A stretch of 48,885 bases of DNA. Source: a virus. This document shows positions 48,737 to 48,885 of this stretch, piece after piece. Within the stretch, counting starts at the first letter, position 1. Each line of letters begins with the position of its first letter. Position numbers and translations under genes: made by a program. The stretch spans positions 1 through 48,885 of the IMG/VR virus record IMGVR_UViG_3300037042_000850; one strand, written 5' to 3'. The notes below the pieces were generated by a model. The model saw only the letters and a list, made by a program, of their open reading frames with translations. It ran no database searches and was not told the DNA's origin.

Positions 48737-48885
48737 TTAGAATTGTGGCATTTCCTCAATCAACACAGTTCTAGATAAATCTTCAATAAATACATCACAT
48801 CTGTCTTTCATCCAGATTTCGTATCCAGGGAATTTGTTAGCACTTGACATACCTTGAGATTTAGCAAAACCTAAGTGATGACGAG
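48737..48885 (-). CDS. Probable major capsid protein, C-terminal fragment (5' part outside window)
   Basis: An open minus-strand frame enters from the right edge and ends in TAA at 48737, giving the last 48 residues: RHHLGFAKSQGMSSANKFPG, then YEIWMKDRCDVFIEDLSRTV and LIEEMPQF. The start is outside the window. I infer the major capsid protein because the next gene downstream is the conserved MCP-adjacent type and because in crAss-like genomes the capsid gene heads this module. Only 48 codons are visible, so the identity rests on context; a portal-proximal or other head protein is possible. Confidence 0.5.
   Translation of the reverse strand, partial: RHHLGFAKSQGMSSANKFPGYEIWMKDRCDVFIEDLSRTVLIEEMPQF

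Noticed and set aside
48571-48759. A 62-residue minus-strand frame overlapping the capsid stop
   Set aside because: It starts inside the capsid C-terminus in another frame and covers the hairpin and promoter-like repeats; its composition is unlike the other proteins.

Overview
The window looks like the late (virion) half of a tailed phage genome of the crAss-like group (order Crassvirales) that infects a Bacteroidetes host. The evidence is: strongly AT-rich DNA; every gene on the minus strand; A/T-rich leaders such as AATAAATAAA before start codons with no obvious Shine-Dalgarno; and a recognisable crAss-type set of proteins (MCP-adjacent protein, ring/connector proteins, a large 'muzzle'-type tail protein, giant virion cargo proteins including one with a DFDID RNA-polymerase-type metal loop). 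No integrase, plus-strand gene, insertion sequence or CRISPR array is visible. The assignment rests on remembered family features, not on a database search.

Reading in the direction of transcription (right to left). (1) 48885-48395: the C-terminal 48 codons of a probable major capsid protein, then about 340 bp of non-coding DNA with a strong hairpin, a duplicated 15-bp A/T element, a tRNA-like three-way junction and a tRNA with anticodon CAT. (2) 48394-44704: five head or neck genes, including a 31-residue Cys-rich micro-protein and a strong hairpin between two genes. (3) 44690-38222: an adhesin/fibre cassette of six genes built from small N-terminal docking modules, long Thr/Ser linkers, Cys-containing mini-domains and different tips (FISUMP, tail collar). 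It ends at an intrinsic terminator. (4) 38143-22760: a 26-bp promoter-like element followed by a tightly packed operon: metallophosphoesterase, three connector/ring-type proteins, the 1785-residue muzzle-type protein and three further structural or cargo proteins. (5) 22766-1: a second copy of the same element, then an 888-residue cargo protein, a 3944-residue polymerase-containing protein, a 1593-residue protein with a PD-(D/E)XK nuclease site, a 129-residue protein and a collagen-like fibre that runs off the left edge.

The working picture is that regions 1-4 build the capsid, neck, tail and host-binding apparatus. Region 5 makes proteins that are packaged and injected to begin transcription and perhaps nucleic-acid processing in the new host. 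Two near-identical promoter-like elements start the tail/neck and cargo transcription units. All 24 stop codons in the window are TAA.
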